This document shows positions 11,262 to 23,000 of a stretch of DNA of 64,000 bases, piece by piece. How positions within the stretch are numbered: position 1 is the stretch's first letter; each line of letters begins with the position of its first letter. This DNA comes from Mastigias papua (taxonomy: Eukaryota > Cnidaria > Scyphozoa > Rhizostomeae > Mastigiidae), in contig OZ025270.1 of assembly GCA_964019165.1 (NCBI GenBank), positions 1,935,001 to 1,999,000 of the forward strand, read 5' to 3'. Below the pieces are notes generated by a model, which searched no databases, was not told the DNA's origin, and worked only from the letters and a program-made list of their open reading frames with translations. Made by a program: the position numbers and the translations under genes.

Positions 11262-11711
11262 ACAATTTGCAGACTTTTTATGGAATATTGGCAGTGTATA
11301 AACCGCATTTTCTCTAAAGAATATCTGGAGCGCTAATTAAATTTTTATGCTATATGAGGGGCACTCGTTCGATGGGGGCGCACTTTCGCGGGGGGAACTG
11401 ATTAAATTTCTCTCATAATACTCTGATGTATTAATGGAAGTACAGTCAAAACAAAAATATAAAGTGCTCCCAGAACTGGTGTAGTAGATGGGGAAATGGG
11501 ATGATGGAAGCCTCATTTCCAAGAGACAAACCATATGACAAAACTAAAGGAATATAGTAAAAGTGAAATGATTGCACTCGGACTGGTAAACAGACAATGC
11601 CCTGAAAAACTGAAAAACAGAGTCACGTGTAGATTTCAAGTCTCAAATTAGAAACTCTACGAAACTTCAAATTCCAAGACCTCGCCTTGAGTCCACAAAC
11701 CTCGTCTTGAA
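11262..11711. other. Non-coding spacer between the TRIM-like element and the LINE remnant
   Basis: I see no gene, RNA or repeat of known type. Confidence 0.45.
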
Positions 11712-11967
11712 TCCCAATCTATAAGAGTGGGGCGAGAGACGATTGTTCAAATTATAGACCTATCTCTTTGCTGACTTTTCTATCTCGAGCATCCGAAAAA
11801 GTAGGTTATAATCAACTGTATGATTATTTAGATAGTAATAGACTTATACAAACATCGGACTGGCTTCCAGTCTTTACACTCAGTCACTACCAGCCTTATG
11901 GCCTGCGCAAATGACTGGTACTTAAATATTGACAGGGGAAAGTACACTGACCTAAAAAGGCCTTTGA
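11712..11967 (+). pseudogene. LINE reverse-transcriptase remnant, 5' part (split by the BEL/Pao insertion)
   Basis: The frame reads PIYKSGARDDCSNYRPISLL, then LYDYLDSNRLIQTS, then a shifted continuation, ending in DLKKAFD at the insertion point. These are the conserved early reverse-transcriptase blocks of non-LTR elements of the jockey/CR1/L2 style. Internal frameshifts and a stop show it was dead before the insertion. It continues at 18228. Confidence 0.85.
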
Positions 11968-12296
11968 TGTTGGAAAATAGTTTTGATGTTATGATCTTTA
12001 CATATTTTTTACCTTATCATCATGTTATTTAGCCTCGATTTAAATAAAGTATACGAGACATGTCATGTAAAATCCCCAAAAAATTATTGCATCGTACGAT
12101 TCTATCAAGACTGCTGGGACACGCTGAGGGGGATTAGTTTTTAGTTTCAGAGTGCATAGAGTTAGTCAAGATTGAGAACGAATGATAGAGATGAATGTTT
12201 TACAGTTGTTGTTTGATTGTGCCTTTTCTTTGACTGAGTCTGCGATTGGACAATACACCTTGGAACTAGCGAATTAATAGTTGAAAAACTATTACA
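11968..12296 (+). repeat. 5' LTR of the BEL/Pao element
   Basis: 329 bp, paired with 17899-18227. An AATAAA at about 12042 could serve as the polyadenylation signal in the 3' copy. Confidence 0.95.
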
Positions 12297-12320
12297 TCTT
12301 GGTCCACCGTGGAGCTGGAG
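12297..12320 (+). other. Probable primer-binding region of the BEL/Pao element
   Basis: Three bases after the 5' LTR comes TGGTCCACCGTGGAGC, placed as a primer site and beginning with the usual TGG. I could not match it to a specific tRNA. Confidence 0.4.
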
Positions 12321-12352
12321 GTGAAAGTCTAATCGATAGGCCTACATTTGAA

Positions 12353-15300
12353 ATGGCAGTAGAATTCGATAAAGTTAAGAAGACTCGGACCACATATCGA
12401 AGAAATATCACGAAATTGGTTACGAAAATAAGTGATTTACTAGCAGCCGGGAGTGAACAGTGTGATAAAGGGAAATTGAGATACCATCAAAATGATCTTT
12501 GCGACAAACTGAATGAATTGAAAGCAGCAGATAAAGTGATTCTTGATAACTTGATCGCCAACGCCGAACAAGATGTTGTTGATAAGGAGATGGATGAGAT
12601 TGACGAATATAAGGAAAAGGTCTCAACAACACTTTTTAAGATTGAAGAAGTGATCGGAAAACTTCCGAACGGAGAGTCAACGCCCATACAAGGGGGCAGT
12701 AGCAGCGAAATAGGCCAAAGTGGATCGACAGAAAGCTTGCAGAGCGAAGCTTCGCCCAATGTTTCAACTGTCGGGGGCGTAAAGGTCAATGTCAAGCTGC
12801 CTAAACTGGAAATTAGAAAGTTTACGGGAAAGATTCACGAATTTCAAGAATTCTGGGATTCATTTACGAGTGCCATCCACGAAAACGAAGCATTATCAAA
12901 AGTGGATAAATTCAAGTATCTAAAGTCATACTTGGAAGATCAAGCAAGAAGTGCCATATCGGGAATTTCTTTGACTGACAAGAACTACGATACAGCTGTT
13001 GAGCTATTGCAAAAAAGATTTGGTAAGCCCGAGGTAATACAGCTTTCTCATATCAATCAGTTGTTAAACCTCATGCCAGTTTTCAATGAGAAACACGTCC
13101 AACGACTGCGCGCCCTGCAAGACCAGATTAAAACACACTTCCGTGGACTTCAAGCTCAAGGAGTGGATGCGAAAACATATTCCAGTATAGTAGTCCCGAT
13201 TTTAATGGAGAAAATTCCCGAACAAGTGAGATTCAATATGATCAGATCTAGCGACAAGAATCATTTAAAGTGGACATTGGAAGATTTAACTGTTGCTTTT
13301 GATGAAGAGCTTGAAATTAGAGAAAGTCATACACCCTCGCTGAAAGCTGGTGGTGCGGTACAAACATCAGAAAAGGTGACATTAGGAGCACGATATCAAG
13401 GAGGAACCGCTACTGCGCTGTTCATTGACGCCAAGAAGAAATGCGTATTTTGCTTGAAAGACCATTTGCCGGAGCTGTGTGATCAAATAACAGACATTGA
13501 CGAACGCAAAGGTATTTTAAAAAAGTATGCGAGATGTTTCGCTTGTTTGAATTCAAATCATAGAGCATTTGAGTGTAGATCTAAGGGGGTTTGTAGAAGT
13601 TGTAAGGGTAAACATCATACATCCATTTGTCACAACAATCAGCGTAATCTTAAACCCGTAGCAGGGGACAGCGTGCACAAATCCAACACTCCTCTCAATG
13701 CGAGCGCTCCATCGTGGGTAGGAAACACTGGATCAGGGACCAGTGTAGCGCTGCAAACAGCCTTAGCAAAGGTGAAAGGGGAGAAATGTGAAAGCAGAGT
13801 CCGTGTCTTATTTGACACGGGAAGCCATACTTCCTTTATATCAGCTGAGGCTGTTGATAGGATAGGTTTGCGCCCTGTGAGAAGAGAAGCGTTGAGCATT
13901 CAAGCATTTGGGAGTACGGAAGTAAAAGAGAGAGTTAGAGATGTGGTTGAGGTTAGTCTGGTTAGTCTGTATGAAAGGAAGAGTGTTAATATACATTGCT
14001 TTGTTGTAGATGAAATTGCCTCAATTACAAATGTGCACCCTGAGAAAGTAAAGAAATCTTACCCACATATAAAGGATGTTTATTTTTCAGACGTTTGCAG
14101 AAATGAGGATGTTCTTGACATTAATGTTTTGATAGGGTCAGACAATTTTTGGAGATTTCAAAAGCATGAAGTGAAACGAGGGGGGCCAAACGATCCAGTA
14201 GCAGTGAAAACTGTGTTGGGTTGGGTCTTGTCTGGGCCTCTTCAAGGTAAGTCATTAAATTCAACTTCATTTGTGAATGTCAATTATTTGCCAAGTTTCT
14301 CTTTGAAGAGTTCTGAGACGCAAAGGATAGATGAAGAGATTAATAAACTGTGGGATTTAGATTCCATTGGGATTCGCACTGACAATGAAATTCATGAAAA
14401 TGTTCTGGACAATATTGTTTTCACTGGGGAGAGATATTCCATAAGGTTACCATGGAAAGTAGGCCACAAGTCATTACCAACTAATTATAACATCAGCTTG
14501 ATGAGACTGAAAGGACTGGGCAAAAAGCTTAGAAATGAACCAATGATCCTTGATAAATATAACGATATTCTTCAAGAACAGGTTGCATCAGGGGGAATTG
14601 AGCAAGTTTCTCAGTTGGAACCGGCAGAAAAGACCCATTATTTACCTCATATGGCTGTTGTTCGTGAGGAATCGGAAACAACGAAAGTGAGGATAGTTTA
14701 CAACGCCTCGTGTAAAGAGAAAAAATCAGGTACATCTTTAAATGATTGCCTGCATGTCGGGCCGGCCTTAACTCCTCTTATGTTTGATATACTTTTACGC
14801 TTTAGAGAGAACCGTATTGCGTTGATAGGCGACATCGAAAAAGCCTTTTTAAATATTGAAATTTGTCCTACTGATCGTGATTGTTTGAGATTTTTGTGGT
14901 TTGAGGATTGTATGAAAGAAGATTCAGAAATTATTGTATACCGATTTAACCGAGTTGTATTTGGAGTAAACTCATCGCCATTTCTTCTGAATGCGGTGCT
15001 ACGGCATCACGTTGAATCTTATAAGGAAGTAGATCCCAATTTTGTTTCCAAGATGTTAAACAGCTTTTACGTAGATGACCTAGTTTCAGGTTCAGACAGC
15101 ATTGAAGATGCCTTTAAGTTGTATAAACAGGCTAAAAGTAGGATGTTAGAGGGCGGTTTCAGATTAAGGAAATGGAAAACAAATAGCATAGAATTAGCCA
15201 ATGCCATAAAAGAGTGTGAAAGTGAAACTGAGAGTGAAAAGCCTAATTTAAAACCAATGGTGTTGCAAGATGAGAGTACATACACAAAAGAGACACTAGG

Positions 15301-17878
15301 TCAGGGAAACGTTATGGGTAAGGCATGCAAGGTCCTAGGTATGAAGTGGGATAGCGAGATAGATACCTGGGAATTTGATCTCGGTAGACTGAAGCAGAGT
15401 GCAAATGTAGAAAGGCCAACAAAAAGGGGAATCTTGAGCACACTCGCCACCCTTTTTGACCCACTGGGGGTTGTAAGTCCCATCCTAGTGACAGCAAAGG
15501 TATTATTACAGGAACTCTGTCTACAGAAGATTGGATGGGACGACCCTATTCCCCAAGAAAAGATAGGAGAATGGATAAGTTGGCTGGATGACCTTAAAAG
15601 GGTTCAATCTATCACATTACCAAGATGTCTGTACGATAAGAGTGAGGAAGAAATATTTAATTGCCAACTTCATGGATTCGGAGACGCCAGTAGTAAAGCC
15701 TACTGTGCTGTCGTTTACTTGGTATACCAAACAGATAAGGGGGTTGAGGCTAGATTATTGTGCGCAAAGACAAGAGTAGCTCCCCTTAAAGAACTTACAA
15801 TTCCCAGACTGGAACTGTTATCTGCTAGGATTTTGGCAGTACTGATGGATACAGTTTATAAAGCCCTTCAGCAGCAAATTGAAATTGAATGTATGAAATA
15901 CTGGCTGGATAGCAAAACCGCGCTTCATTGGATATACAACAACGGCCAATGGAAACAATGGGTTCAATTCAGGGTGTCAGAAATACTTAAGATTTCGAAA
16001 GCAGAAAATTGGGGACATGTTGCAGGGAGGGACAATCCCGCGGACATAGGTTCTAGGGGGGCATTGGCAAGTCAGCTGAGAAGTAGCGCTTTGTGGTGGG
16101 AAGGACCACTCTGGTTAAAAGGGGGGAAGGAAGATTGGCCCAAGGGACTGATTTTGGAAGACACAGAGGATGTGCAAATTGAAAGAAAGAAAGCTAATGT
16201 TATGATTACTATCACAGAGGAGAAGAAAGGTGTAAGCCAGATTGTCGATATTAAGAAATTCAGTACACTAAAAAGGCTAATAAATGTAACAGCGTGGATT
16301 AGAAGGTTTATAGAGAACGTGAAAGCAAAAAGAGAAAAAAGGGAATTGAATTTGGAAGGGCTGAGTGTAGAGGAATTATGTTATGCAGAAAGATTATGGA
16401 TAAAAGATGCTCAAGAGACCTTAAAGGGGGATTCATCTTTCAAAAAGACTCGAATGCAGCTTGGTATAATAGAAACCGAGGGAATAATGGTTTGCAGAGG
16501 GAGACTGGAAAGATCTGATCTAGAGCTTGAATCTAAGTACCCTATTTACCTGCCTAAGGAACATAGATTTGTAGAGCTGTTAGTTCTAGACTGCCATAGC
16601 AGAGTTTTTCATTGCGGTTTAAAGTCAACTCTTGCGGAGCTCAGAGCACGATTCTGGATCTCGAAAGGAAGGCAGTTTGTAAAGAAAATTTTGAAAAGGT
16701 GCTTTATTTGCAGGAAGATGGAGGGGCGGCCATTTCAACCGCCACCAACGTCTGCAATACCTGATTTTCGAGTGACAGAAGCTGCACCGTTCAGCAATGT
16801 AGGGATTGACTTTGCTGGGCCACTCTATGTAAAAGAGAACAAGGGTAATCCATCTAAGGCTTATGTGTGCTTATTTGTATGTTGTGTGACAAGAGGACTT
16901 CATTTGGAGCTTGTACAAAATCTAACAGCTTCTGCATTTTTGAACTGTTTTCGCCGGTTTTGTGCAAGGCGTGGCACACCTAAGATCATTAATTCCGATA
17001 ACGCTAAAACGTTTCAATCGTCAGCAAACCTGTTGAGAAAATTTCATGCAAACGATCGCGTAAAAGAATTCTCTGAATCAATGAGAATAAGGTGGAAATT
17101 CAATCTACAATTAAGCCCGTGGCAAGGAGGACATTATGAACGAATGGTAAGAAGCATCAAAAGATGTTTAAGGAAGGTTCTGGGTAATTCTCTTATATCC
17201 TTTGATGAATTAGCTACTATTGTAACTGAAGTCGAATGTATTTTAAATTCACGCCCGCTGTCTTATATGTATGATGAGCTGGGAGGGGAAGTTCTTACCC
17301 CATCTCACCTGTTTGTAGGTCGTAGATTGTTATCTCTTCCATCAGGGAACGACATTCACCCTAAATCCTTAGAGCACGATGGTGAATATACACTTAATAA
17401 AAGATTTTTGCATTTAACACGAATTTTGAGCCATTTTTGGAACAGGTGGAGGACAGAATATATCATGGATCTCAGAGAAACCCACAAACTTAACAACAAC
17501 AAATCACCAAAAGTTGAAACAGGGGATGTTGTCCTGGTGCAGGAGGAACATGCAAAACGTGCATCTTGGAAAATTGGCATTGTGGACGAATTGATTATAG
17601 GGAAAGATGGTGAAATACGTGGTGCAAAGGTACGCAAAGCTGGAAAAGGTAAGCATGAATTTATTAAACGACCAGTACAAAAATTGATTCCTTTGGAAAT
17701 TGCTAGTAGAGTAGATCTAAGAGCTGAGAACAGTGAGGAAGGGCAGACAGGAAGCAAAGATGTGAGTCAGAAAGAGGACGGAGAGGATAAGCAAGAGATT
17801 GTGGAGAGGCGCAAGCGCTATGGCAGGGCTGCGGCGCAAACTTCGCGCGCAAAAACGCGGCTCATGCTTGACCCTTAA
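12353..17878 (+). CDS. BEL/Pao gag-pol polyprotein, 1841 residues, uninterrupted
   Basis: The start at 12353 is preferred because the earlier in-frame ATG at 12281 lies in the LTR and would read through the primer site. In order: coiled gag region (about 1-330); three CCHC-type zinc knuckles (364-426); aspartic protease with DTG (488-490); reverse transcriptase with motif-A Asp 827 and YVDD (906-909); RNase H acidic residues at about 1111, 1154, 1186 and 1231; integrase zinc site His1415, His1420, Cys1450, Cys1453; integrase catalytic Asp1486, Asp1549, Glu1596; and a C-terminal basic domain usual for Pao integrases. It performs particle assembly, processing, reverse transcription and chromosomal insertion of the element. 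All key residues are present, with no stop or frameshift, so it may still be active. Antisense frames within it are shadows. Confidence 0.95.
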   Translation: MAVEFDKVKKTRTTYRRNITKLVTKISDLLAAGSEQCDKGKLRYHQNDLCDKLNELKAADKVILDNLIANAEQDVVDKEMDEIDEYKEKVSTTLFKIEEVIGKLPNGESTPIQGGSSSEIGQSGSTESLQSEASPNVSTVGGVKVNVKLPKLEIRKFTGKIHEFQEFWDSFTSAIHENEALSKVDKFKYLKSYLEDQARSAISGISLTDKNYDTAVELLQKRFGKPEVIQLSHINQLLNLMPVFNEKHVQRLRALQDQIKTHFRGLQAQGVDAKTYSSIVVPILMEKIPEQVRFNMIRSSDKNHLKWTLEDLTVAFDEELEIRESHTPSLKAGGAVQTSEKVTLGARYQGGTATALFIDAKKKCVFCLKDHLPELCDQITDIDERKGILKKYARCFACLNSNHRAFECRSKGVCRSCKGKHHTSICHNNQRNLKPVAGDSVHKSNTPLNASAPSWVGNTGSGTSVALQTALAKVKGEKCESRVRVLFDTGSHTSFISAEAVDRIGLRPVRREALSIQAFGSTEVKERVRDVVEVSLVSLYERKSVNIHCFVVDEIASITNVHPEKVKKSYPHIKDVYFSDVCRNEDVLDINVLIGSDNFWRFQKHEVKRGGPNDPVAVKTVLGWVLSGPLQGKSLNSTSFVNVNYLPSFSLKSSETQRIDEEINKLWDLDSIGIRTDNEIHENVLDNIVFTGERYSIRLPWKVGHKSLPTNYNISLMRLKGLGKKLRNEPMILDKYNDILQEQVASGGIEQVSQLEPAEKTHYLPHMAVVREESETTKVRIVYNASCKEKKSGTSLNDCLHVGPALTPLMFDILLRFRENRIALIGDIEKAFLNIEICPTDRDCLRFLWFEDCMKEDSEIIVYRFNRVVFGVNSSPFLLNAVLRHHVESYKEVDPNFVSKMLNSFYVDDLVSGSDSIEDAFKLYKQAKSRMLEGGFRLRKWKTNSIELANAIKECESETESEKPNLKPMVLQDESTYTKETLGQGNVMGKACKVLGMKWDSEIDTWEFDLGRLKQSANVERPTKRGILSTLATLFDPLGVVSPILVTAKVLLQELCLQKIGWDDPIPQEKIGEWISWLDDLKRVQSITLPRCLYDKSEEEIFNCQLHGFGDASSKAYCAVVYLVYQTDKGVEARLLCAKTRVAPLKELTIPRLELLSARILAVLMDTVYKALQQQIEIECMKYWLDSKTALHWIYNNGQWKQWVQFRVSEILKISKAENWGHVAGRDNPADIGSRGALASQLRSSALWWEGPLWLKGGKEDWPKGLILEDTEDVQIERKKANVMITITEEKKGVSQIVDIKKFSTLKRLINVTAWIRRFIENVKAKREKRELNLEGLSVEELCYAERLWIKDAQETLKGDSSFKKTRMQLGIIETEGIMVCRGRLERSDLELESKYPIYLPKEHRFVELLVLDCHSRVFHCGLKSTLAELRARFWISKGRQFVKKILKRCFICRKMEGRPFQPPPTSAIPDFRVTEAAPFSNVGIDFAGPLYVKENKGNPSKAYVCLFVCCVTRGLHLELVQNLTASAFLNCFRRFCARRGTPKIINSDNAKTFQSSANLLRKFHANDRVKEFSESMRIRWKFNLQLSPWQGGHYERMVRSIKRCLRKVLGNSLISFDELATIVTEVECILNSRPLSYMYDELGGEVLTPSHLFVGRRLLSLPSGNDIHPKSLEHDGEYTLNKRFLHLTRILSHFWNRWRTEYIMDLRETHKLNNNKSPKVETGDVVLVQEEHAKRASWKIGIVDELIIGKDGEIRGAKVRKAGKGKHEFIKRPVQKLIPLEIASRVDLRAENSEEGQTGSKDVSQKEDGEDKQEIVERRKRYGRAAAQTSRAKTRLMLDP

Positions 17879-17886
17879 GAGGGCCA

Positions 17887-17898
17887 AGGAGGGGGGAA
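17887..17898 (+). other. Polypurine tract of the BEL/Pao element
   Basis: AGGAGGGGGGAA directly before the 3' LTR, nine bases after the gag-pol stop. Confidence 0.85.
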
Positions 17899-18227
17899 TG
17901 TTGGAAAATAGTTTTGATGTTATGATCTTTACATATTTTTTACCTTATCATCATGTTATTTAGCCTCGATTTAAATAAAGTATACGAGACATGTCATGTA
18001 AAATCCCCAAAAAATTATTGCATCGTACGATTCTATCAAGACTGCTGGGACACGCTGAGGGGGATTAGTTTTTAGTTTCAGAGTGCATAGAGTTAGTCAA
18101 GATTGAGAACGAATGATAGAGATGAATGTTTTACAGTTGTTGTTTGATTGTGCCTTTTCTTTGACTGAGTCTGCGATTGGACAATACACCTTGGAACTAG
18201 CGAATTAATAGTTGAAAAACTATTACA
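17899..18227 (+). repeat. 3' LTR of the BEL/Pao element
   Basis: 329 bp; reads the same as the 5' LTR and is followed by the TTTGA duplication. Confidence 0.95.
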
Positions 18228-19520
18228 TTTGATTCCGTGGATCACTGTCTTTTATTGAAGAAATTAGAAAAATATGGAATTAAAAGACTAGAACTCAACT
18301 AGTTTACTTCCTACTTGGAGGGGCGACAACAATTCTGTAAGGTTAACTCGAGTTCCTCTGACATCAGTGATATAAGCTGTGGTGTTCCCCAAGGCTCCTA
18401 CCATGGCCCACTCCTGTTCCTAATTTTTATAAATGATTTGCCATTCTGCTTGAAGCAAGAAAAAGCTACAATGTATGCGAATGACACCGTTATTTCGCAT
18501 TCATCAAAATATTTCTCCACACTTTAGGAAGGTTTAAACAGAGATCTTGTAAAATTACAGAACTGGCTATATGGAAATAAGCTAACTTTAAATGTTACAA
18601 AAACGCAGTCATTGATAATAGGATCCAGACCTAACATTCTAAAGCTCGAAAAACAGACTGATGTCAAGCCATGTTTTAAAATAGGCAAGAATAAGATGCA
18701 GAGGATATGTGATACAAAATTTCTAGGGGTTAATATTGACGGCAAACTCCAATGGGGTTGCCGTGTTGAGCAAGTCAAGGCCAAGGTGCTACAGGGTCTT
18801 GGTCCTATCAAGCATGCCAAAAATTTCTTCCTTCAAGTGACTTGCAGAAAATGTATAGAGGAATTGTTGAGTAGCATTTTAGCTATTGTTGCTCGATCTG
18901 TGGCTGCTGTGGAGAATCCAAACTTAACTCTCTCCAAAAGATCCAAAATAGAGCTGCAAGAATAGTAACTAGTCCTTACGATGCAGCTGCCGTCCCTTTG
19001 CTACAAAATGTTGGCTGGCTTTCAATTAAGGACCTCATAAGGAAGGAAACAGCTATGCATACATATAAATCACTAAATTCACTTGCTCCTCCTCAGAATT
19101 TAATGGAAATATTCACTAAAGGCTATAAAAGTAATGGTTAAAACCTTTGCTCTAGTGAAACAAATTTACAAATACCCTTACTTAGAACATCTGCGGATCA
19201 AAACACTTTCTGTTATCGTGGAGCAAAATTAAGGAATGAGCTCAGTCAAGAAGCTACACTGGCACCCTCCTTGACAACTTTCAAGAAGTCCATCCAGTAG
19301 ATGTATTTTCAGTTTAATTTGATCTTTGATACTTGTATTAGATTCTTAAGCATTTATAATTTTATGTAACTTACACATTATTTAGATCTTAAAAGGTTTC
19401 TAATTATTTTCTTTTATTTTAAAACAGGATAATTTGTAAAACAGCCATGTAGCTGAAATTCGTGTAACCTGTATTAATATTTGAAATGAAAATGTAAATA
19501 TTTGAAATGAAACAGAGCTT
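18228..19520 (+). pseudogene. LINE reverse-transcriptase remnant, 3' part
   Basis: Continues the frame broken at 11967: FD/VDH, then CGVPQGS, then PLLFLIFINDLP, and the catalytic box decayed to YAND. Next come the RT thumb region (FLGVNIDGKLQW at about 18718) and the LINE C-terminal block (QNRAARIV, then WLSIKDLIRKETAMHTYKSL), with stops and frameshifts. The 3' end carries repeated AATATTTGAAATG units at about 19475-19515, a typical LINE tail. It is inactive. The family within the jockey/CR1/L2 group is not resolved. Confidence 0.85.
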
Positions 19521-20007
19521 CAGCTTCAGTGTTGCGAAGAGTTAAAATGATCTATCAAAAACCATCACAGGAATTAGTCATGTGCCTATTATTGAAATGC
19601 ACCTAAAGGCATATCTACAGACATAACCCCAACGATGAACCCCTGGAAGATCAGCTATAGGAGGCATACGATTTAATTTGCTATTACTTTGTTCTCCATT
19701 CAATTCATTGTTAGCAATCTTATACGAAGCTAGTTCTGCTGTAAGGCTTATCGTTTGTAAATATTGATAAATGAATGACGTCATTCTATATATAGAATGC
19801 GACATACAACCAAGAGTGACAAATGTCATGCATGATAAAAGCTAATACAACATTTTAAAAATTACCTACTAAGCTCAAATACGGATATCTGTTAGCAATA
19901 TAATACAACAAATCGACTTATTGCAACTTTGTTGTGATGATGAAATACGTGGAATTTGTCCAGGTAAGATATTTTATACAACCATATCAATAGAAAAAAT
20001 CCAATTA
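19521..20007. other. Spacer downstream of CFAP45
   Basis: Includes the 3' untranslated side of CFAP45 (minus strand). No canonical minus-strand AATAAA was noticed close to the stop. No other gene is seen. Confidence 0.4.
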
Positions 20008-23000
20008 TTAGTACATGTTCGCAAGTGAAGGTGCCTGTCCTTCGATACGTCTGGATATCTCATTAACATATTTGTCGTGAACTCCCGCGTCTTTTAACTC
20101 CCGCAGCTTCCTCTGTTTAATTTCATCCAGCTTCTGACGTCGCTCTTTCGCTTCCATGTCGAGCCGAACACCTTCTTCGAAAAACGCATTCCTATTTTGG
20201 ATACGGTCCTTCTCTTTCTCCCGCATTTGTTGTCGTATTTCGTCGGCATACTGTTTACGCTTCTGCGTCATGTTCTTCTCATGAGTTTCGTCCTTCAAAG
20301 CTTGACTTCTCTGGGCACTATCGATAAAGATGCACAGGGTGGTAATTCATTACAAGGTACCTGAGTACGGTGGCCCACAAGTATCACGGCAAAACATTCT
20401 TTATCGCGGCAAAACTTTTTGTCTCGCGGCAAAACTTTTTGTCTCACGGCAAAACATTCTTTCTCACGGCAAAACTCTCTTTTTTCACGGCAAAGCTTTC
20501 TGTCTCACGGCAAATTTTTTTCTCATGGCAAAACGTTCTTTTGTACAGTACAACATTCTCTCTGAGGAAAACACTTGGTCAGAAAGCGAAAGGAAAGAAC
20601 ATATAACTTTTGCCGTGAGAAAGACCATTTTGCCGTGATACTTGTGGGCCACCGTAGTATTACTTTAAGGCACAAAAACAATCACTACTTTAGATGTTGT
20701 TATCGTATTGTGTTGCTATTCCGTAAGTTTGACCATATACACACAGCCTTAGCTGATTTGCACTGGCTGCCAGTCACGCAATACATATGATTCCAAATAA
20801 TGTTGCCTAAGTACTTTCAAGTGCTTGATAGCAATGGTACTTATGTATCTAAGAGACAAGGTGGGGAGGTGCACGCTTAAAAGCACTCTCCGATCCAGCA
20901 ATGTCCTGCTTCTAAAGGTTCCTCATTTCAAGAACAAAATATTTGGTACTAGAACTTTGCCTATGTTATAGCGCGTCTTCAGAACACAGTCTTCCAGTGG
21001 AAATTTAAGCTGCAGACAATATTGATGGTTTTAAATCGTCGTTAAAGATTTATTTATTCACATTATCTGATAATACTTAACTGAAAGATAAAGCGAGAAC
21101 TTTACCTGAGGACTCTCTCAAATTCCGCTCGATCTCTAGCAGCTTGCACAGCTAGAAAATGCTCCTTATCCTGAATCTGATCTTGACGTGCCATTTTCAA
21201 CATCGCCTCTGTATTGGCTCTAAAAATCATAAAATAGCATTTAAGATCAACTTCATAATGAGCATAAAGTTGAGTCTTCCATAAAAGAAAGCAAGGAACT
21301 TTCAAAGCTAGAATCTATACAACAACAAACGTCACATTTGGAGGACAAGTTCTGAAGTGGAAAGAACCAAGGGAAACCAGGTAGTCAACTTCCTTGGAGC
21401 TCCGTCCCACTAAAGAGAATCATTCTCATTAACCAAATACTTACTAGTTTGGAATTTCTAATTTAAACACATCCCAAACTTGACACCATTGTCCATGGTC
21501 TACGATTTGTAAATTTTAGTTTCTCACGCAATCAATACCATGTAAAGAAAACTACAAAAATGTTCTCTAAATGCCTTTAGTTGCAAATGATTGATTCAAA
21601 ATACCGTACTGCTACTGCTACATAGAATCCTACGCTATTGATGCAAATTACTACATATCAAGAAAACATTATCTTCCTATACAGGCTACTAGTAGGGTCC
21701 AAAACAAGCCCAAGTTACAGGACCATTCGGTAGGAGAAAAAAGTGGCTTTCTACGACCACAATCATTTCCTACATTAAACGAATTTTAGTGTAATATACT
21801 TTTCTGGTCTTCTTTCGGTAGTTTTGCAAGAAAAATTCATAAATGCCATATCCACTAAATACTACATCACTAATTGTCACTTCTAAGACCAACCACTATT
21901 TGAGTTTTCAAGACTATTAATTATCTACTAGTAGGCACAATCATCGCAAATTAAGCCCTGCTACGTGCAGTTTCATATAAACTGTCAAATGAACACTGTT
22001 GCTGGAAGTGTGAGGAGAGTAGATCAACGTAGTGATTTCGTAGATAATTCTATAGATCAGGATTGGGTGCAAGGTGCAAAGTGCAGGTGTTATATGACTT
22101 ACCAATGCCCATGCAGCATAAATTTTACTTTCAAATGAGACGATTACCTGCAATTTTCCCCTTCAAATAAATACAGAACTCAGTTGATATGATTTCTACT
22201 CACTTTTTGATCGCTTCTTCTGCTTCTTTCTTCCTCCATTCTCTTTCAAGTCGCTCTTGATTTCGCTTAGCTCTCAGCGCATCCTATGGAACAAAAGTGC
22301 GCGAAAATGTCAATTTTCAGCTAATTCGCTGAGTGTTCGGCGATCAAAGCTTCTCTGCCACTATACGCAACGTTGCAAACTTTTGTTTTCTCGGCCAAAC
22401 CTCAACATCATCTGTAGAACTCGGGTATCAAATACCTTGTAGTCAATTATAACTCGCAACTCAATAGGCACTGACACTACACAACCCACCATTCTCGAGT
22501 ACCATTCAGTGAAAGATTGCCTATTCTGTGCCTATGATGGACAAGTAAACTTGCAGCAGGATCATAAACAAAAGGAAAGACACAATGGACATGACACAGT
22601 GACTACTAACATAAATCTTCGAATTTGCTTCTTTGGAGGTATGTTCATATCTTTGATGTAGATGATATTTCTGGGAAACTAATGAGGAGTATCTTGAAGA
22701 AACTGAAACTCAAGCACAACACATACAAGCTCATTTTCAAGAGTTTCTTCATTAGACAAATAGGATATTTAAGAGATAAAAATCAGACTAATATGATAAC
22801 GATACTATCTTTTGTGATGAGGGCCTATCCGAGGAGGATTGTAGACAAATCATTGTTATGAGATGAGGCTGATTTCAGGAGGGCCTTTTCGAGGGGGACC
22901 AGTTCGATGATTAACTGCATTTCTGGATTCATAGGCGCTCAAACCCATAGTAATAATTAAACAGCATTGTTCTCTTCACTACCAATGAGCTAAAACTCTC

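Larger units (their letters stand above)
11968..18227 (+). mobile_element. BEL/Pao LTR retrotransposon, structurally complete
   Basis: Two 329-bp LTRs (11968-12296 and 17899-18227) read as identical, begin TGTTGG and end TTACA. The target duplication is TTTGA at 11963-11967 and 18228-18232. A single long gag-pol frame runs between them and a polypurine tract precedes the 3' LTR. The order gag, aspartic protease, reverse transcriptase, RNase H, integrase, together with YVDD and a single fused frame, identifies BEL/Pao. No env-like frame is seen. Total 6260 bp. It landed inside a decayed LINE. Confidence 0.95.

Noticed and set aside
20330..20638. Frames reading RQNILSHGKT-type repeats
   Set aside because: They come from the minisatellite inside the 20366-20656 element.
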